NCBI GenBank assembly: GCA_050117315.1
Contig: JASFMY010000185.1
Location: 1 to 8,176 of the forward strand
From: JANQIV01 sp050117315
Lineage (GTDB): Bacteria; Bacteroidota; Ignavibacteria; Ignavibacteriales; Melioribacteraceae
Direction of reading: 5' to 3'
DNA: 8,176 nt
In this document: one piece after another, positions 6,951 through 8,176 of the stretch
Numbering within the stretch: position 1 is the first letter of the stretch
How the letters are laid out: the number at the start of each line of letters is the position of its first letter
The notes under the pieces: generated by a model
What the model saw: only the letters and a program-made list of their open reading frames with translations
Databases searched by the model: none
Told to the model about the DNA's origin: nothing
Made by a program: the position numbers and the translations under genes

Positions 6951-7100
6951 ATCCCGTTGCCGCCACAAACCCACGCCAAAATACGGGCGAGCAGGCCAGC
7001 CTTCGTTAAGACTACAGCGGGGAACACTAGCTAAGAAAAGGCAGTAAAAGGTAAAAATAAAATAATCCCTCACTGAATACTTGTCCCGCAATTCGCATAG
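6951..7100. repeat. second copy of the repeat that truncates the PRTase-like gene
   Basis: Bases 7032-7069 match 3945-3982 over 38 bases with two differences. Upstream AACACTAGC (7023-7031) parallels CACACTGGC before the other copy, and CCCGTTGCCGCC (6953-6964) parallels its CCGCC block. Downstream, TCCCGCAATT (7084-7093) parallels TCCCGCAAATT near 3987. This copy is longer between modules, so it may be closer to the complete element. Its exact ends cannot be fixed from two copies. Confidence 0.6.
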
Positions 7101-7126
7101 GCCTAAGGTAAAATATTCATTCTTTT

Positions 7127-7175
7127 GCAATAGCCCCAACTTTTTCAAAGTGAATCCCTCCGGGGCAAGTTGGGG
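7127..7175. repeat. hairpin repeat related to 4879-4910
   Basis: GCAATAGCCCCAAC (7127-7140) is the reverse complement of 4897-4910. TGAATCCCT ... AGTTGGGG (7151-7175) is a direct match to 4879-4903 at 21 of 25 positions. Within this copy CCCCAACT (7134-7141) pairs with AGTTGGGG (7168-7175), giving an 8-base stem around a 26-base loop. This copy therefore has both arms, and the one after the lipoprotein gene carries parts of each fused together. Confidence 0.6.
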
Positions 7176-7199
7176 AAAGGATGATTGGTACACACTTAT

Positions 7200-7457
7200 G
7201 GGCTTTCCCGGAAAGGGATCCTTCGGATAACCCAAGTCATTAGTTTTTTTGGACTAAAGCCCGGGAATTTTAGGGTAATATTAATCTCCGGCATAAAGGG
7301 TGTGTTGCATAACTAAAAATAAATAATCATAGCCACGATCCCCGCCGCTGCGGGCAGGCTTCAGGTCGTGGACAATGAGTCTCAACAAAAACTCCGGGCT
7401 TTAGCCCAATTTTCTCTAATATTTGGGCTATCCATAGGATCCCTCGTGGGAAAGCCC
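7200..7457. repeat. nested inverted-repeat array (GGGCTTT / TTTAGCCC type)
   Basis: Two inverted pairs are nested. The outer pair, 7200-7222 and 7436-7457, matches as reverse complements with one gap and a few differences (GGGCTTTCCC ... GGGATCCT). The inner pair is perfect over 11 bases: CTAAAGCCCGG at 7254-7264 and CCGGGCTTTAG at 7394-7404. The motif GGGCTTTAGCCC is itself a dyad. Such short GC-rich palindromes in pairs resemble REP sequences mobilised by RAYT (IS200-like) transposases; that link is an inference, since no RAYT gene is in the window. Confidence 0.5.
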
Positions 7458-7549
7458 TGAGTCTATTAGGTCTTTTATTTCCAACGTGCTGAAGCACGTG
7501 GCTATTGAAGCACCTAATCGAGTTATGCAACACACCCTTTATGCTGGAG
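7286..7549. mobile_element. MITE-like element with 29-bp terminal inverted repeats
   Basis: The left end, 7286-7314, begins CTCCGGCATAAAGGG and ends TTGCATAACT. The right end, 7521-7549, is its reverse complement at 28 of 29 positions. The 264-base unit encodes no protein. Inside, ATAGCCACG (7329-7337) pairs with CGTGGCTAT (7497-7505), and ACGTGCTGAAGCACGT (7484-7499) is a hairpin, so the whole unit could fold back on itself. I found no clear target-site duplication next to the ends. A non-autonomous transposable element is most likely; a structured repeat of REP/BIME type is the alternative. Confidence 0.6.
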
Positions 7550-7635
7550 CTATGAAACACTACATTCATAGTTAAGTTGACGCACATGCGACGAGTCGAG
7601 AGAAGGCGGGCAATCTTTCGTTTTCAGCTCAAAAT

Positions 7636-7664
7636 AGAGATCACTTCGCTTCGCTCGTGATGAC
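7636..7664. repeat. interspersed hairpin of the TGTCATCACGAGCGAAGCGA type
   Basis: ATCAC (7640-7644) pairs with GTGAT (7657-7661) around a 12-base loop rich in TTCGC. Read on the reverse strand it gives TGTCATCACGAGCGAAGCGA, a variant of the TGTCATCCCGAGCGAAGCGA phrase that I recall as a common intergenic repeat in many bacterial genomes. Confidence 0.45.
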
Positions 7665-7722
7665 AACCGTACTTTTAGACACCTTCACCACTAGTGTTAT
7701 GTCAACAATGAAGTGCCGTGTC

Positions 7723-7755
7723 ATTCCCGAATTCCGCGCGCGGATTATCGGGAAT
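7723..7755. repeat. ATTCCCGA / TCGGGAAT hairpin repeat, copy 1
   Basis: ATTCCCGA (7723-7730) pairs with TCGGGAAT (7748-7755). The inner ATTCCGCG / CGCGGAT extends the stem with one bulge. The layout ATTCCC ... GGGAAT resembles the dRS3-type repeats of Neisseria and similar intergenic dyads elsewhere. A second copy lies at 8055-8079, with the same flanks GTC before and CC after. Confidence 0.5.
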
Positions 7756-7771
7756 CCCGGCATAATTAAAC

Positions 7772-7822
7772 GGGTTTACGGTTGTCGAAATTTGGGTAAT
7801 TACCGGTAATTGGAGTAAACCC
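7772..7822. repeat. nested palindrome around AATTACCGGTAATT
   Basis: A perfect 14-base palindrome, AATTACCGGTAATT (7798-7811), lies inside an outer perfect 8-base stem, GGGTTTAC (7772-7779) and GTAAACCC (7815-7822). It could be a protein-binding site, an element end or a cruciform. No adjacent gene start supports an operator role. Confidence 0.35.
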
Positions 7823-7934
7823 TGATTATACATTAGAGGATGAATAATTCCTGTAATTATTTATAAAACAAGAGATTTTGCAGCAATTCCGGTTTTAACC
7901 ATTTCTAATGCATAATTCGGGGTAAATATTATTT

Positions 7935-8054
7935 GAAGTCCGTAGGACTTCCATTATCATAGAAAATAATAATCACATGCAATTCAAGCTTCGTAGATGC
8001 TTCATTCCCGTTGCTGCCGCCGACCACTGTGTTACATTTGCAATAATGGAAGTC
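7935..8054. repeat. inverted repeat pair with an internal hairpin
   Basis: GACTTCCATTAT (7946-7957) is the exact reverse complement of 8043-8054. The left arm also belongs to a tight hairpin, GAAGTCC-GTA-GGACTTC (7935-7951). Between the arms lies TTGCTGCCGCCG (8011-8022), which recurs at the point where the PRTase-like gene breaks off. Confidence 0.4.
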
Positions 8055-8079
8055 ATTCCCGAATGCCTTAATCGGGAAT
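8055..8079. repeat. ATTCCCGA / TCGGGAAT hairpin repeat, copy 2
   Basis: ATTCCCGA (8055-8062) pairs with TCGGGAAT (8072-8079) around a 9-base loop. It is preceded by GTC and followed by CC, as in the copy at 7723-7755, so the two belong to one repeat family. Confidence 0.5.
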
Positions 8080-8176
8080 CCTGAAGCGTCCTGAAAAAGG
8101 TTGACTGTATTATTAGATATTTTTGTTAAATAAATATAGTCATTATTATATTTTTATTCTAACGATCAGACAGCTG

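Larger units (their letters stand above)
6898..8176. other. gene-free, repeat-dense intergenic region
   Basis: No open reading frame here has a start, a ribosome-binding site and protein-like composition. The two longest frames (reverse strand, 6918-7235 and 7327-7587) run through inverted repeats and are not credible genes. The region is a patchwork of short dyads and interspersed repeats, listed separately. It looks like a landing zone for small non-autonomous elements. The last stretch, 8080-8176, is A+T-rich and I see nothing I can name in it. No transposase, integrase, tRNA or CRISPR array is present. Confidence 0.7.

Noticed and set aside
6918..7235. Reverse-strand open frame of 105 codons
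   Set aside because: It spans the repeat hairpin at 7127-7175 and the copy at 7032-7069, has no ribosome-binding site, and reads as low-credibility protein.
7327..7587. Reverse-strand open frame of 86 codons
   Set aside because: It runs through the MITE-like element and its terminal repeat; the frame is a by-product of palindromic, G+C-richer repeat sequence.
8101..8135. TTGACT followed by A+T-rich sequence as a promoter leaving the window
   Set aside because: TTGACT is followed by no convincing -10 at 16-18 bases, and no gene start can be seen beyond it.
6898..8176. CRISPR array
   Set aside because: The repeats are few, of different types and unevenly spaced; there are no regular spacers and no cas gene.

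Overview
The window (8176 bases) is A+T-rich bacterial DNA. It carries a phage-defence operon, three unrelated downstream genes and a gene-free, repeat-dense end. Several genes have recognisable ribosome-binding sites (GAGGAA before 154, GAGGT before 3580, GGAGA before 5019 and 5818). Two downstream proteins look like lipoproteins, and one of them is a CE2/SGNH-type esterase of the kind common in Bacteroidota and relatives. This suggests a Gram-negative member of the wider FCB group (for example an Ignavibacteria- or Calditrichota-like lineage), but the taxonomy is a low-confidence inference.

Bases 1-3960 form one forward transcription unit. The first gene (154-1896) is a 580-residue OLD-family ATPase with a C-terminal TOPRIM nuclease domain, i.e. 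GajA. It overlaps by one base (TAGTG) a 558-residue UvrD-like superfamily 1 helicase, GajB, which keeps all its helicase motifs. Together they are a Gabija (class 2 OLD) anti-phage system. Seven bases after gajB comes a third gene with its own Shine-Dalgarno sequence. It encodes one N-terminal membrane segment followed by the first half of a phosphoribosyltransferase (PRTase)-like fold. This gene is not part of the canonical two-gene Gabija system and is the most interesting item in the window. In this copy it looks broken: from about base 3905 the reading frame runs into sequence related to interspersed repeats found again at 6951-7100 and 8011-8027. The second half of the PRTase fold, where the PRPP-binding loop should lie, is missing.

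Bases 3961-6897 hold an unrecognised predicted lipoprotein (4089-4874) with an inverted repeat just upstream, a class I SAM-dependent methyltransferase (5019-5792), and a CE2-like SGNH esterase lipoprotein (5818-6897). Nothing in their sequence links them to the defence operon.

Bases 6898-8176 contain no credible gene. They are packed with short interspersed and inverted repeats. The clearest is a MITE-like unit at 7286-7549 bounded by 29-base inverted repeats with one mismatch. Others are a nested palindromic array of GGGCTTTAGCCC type, two ATTCCC/GGGAAT hairpins, a TCATCACGAGCGAAGCGA-type hairpin, and second copies of repeats that flank the defence operon and the lipoprotein gene. The repeats probably shaped the locus and truncated the third gene.
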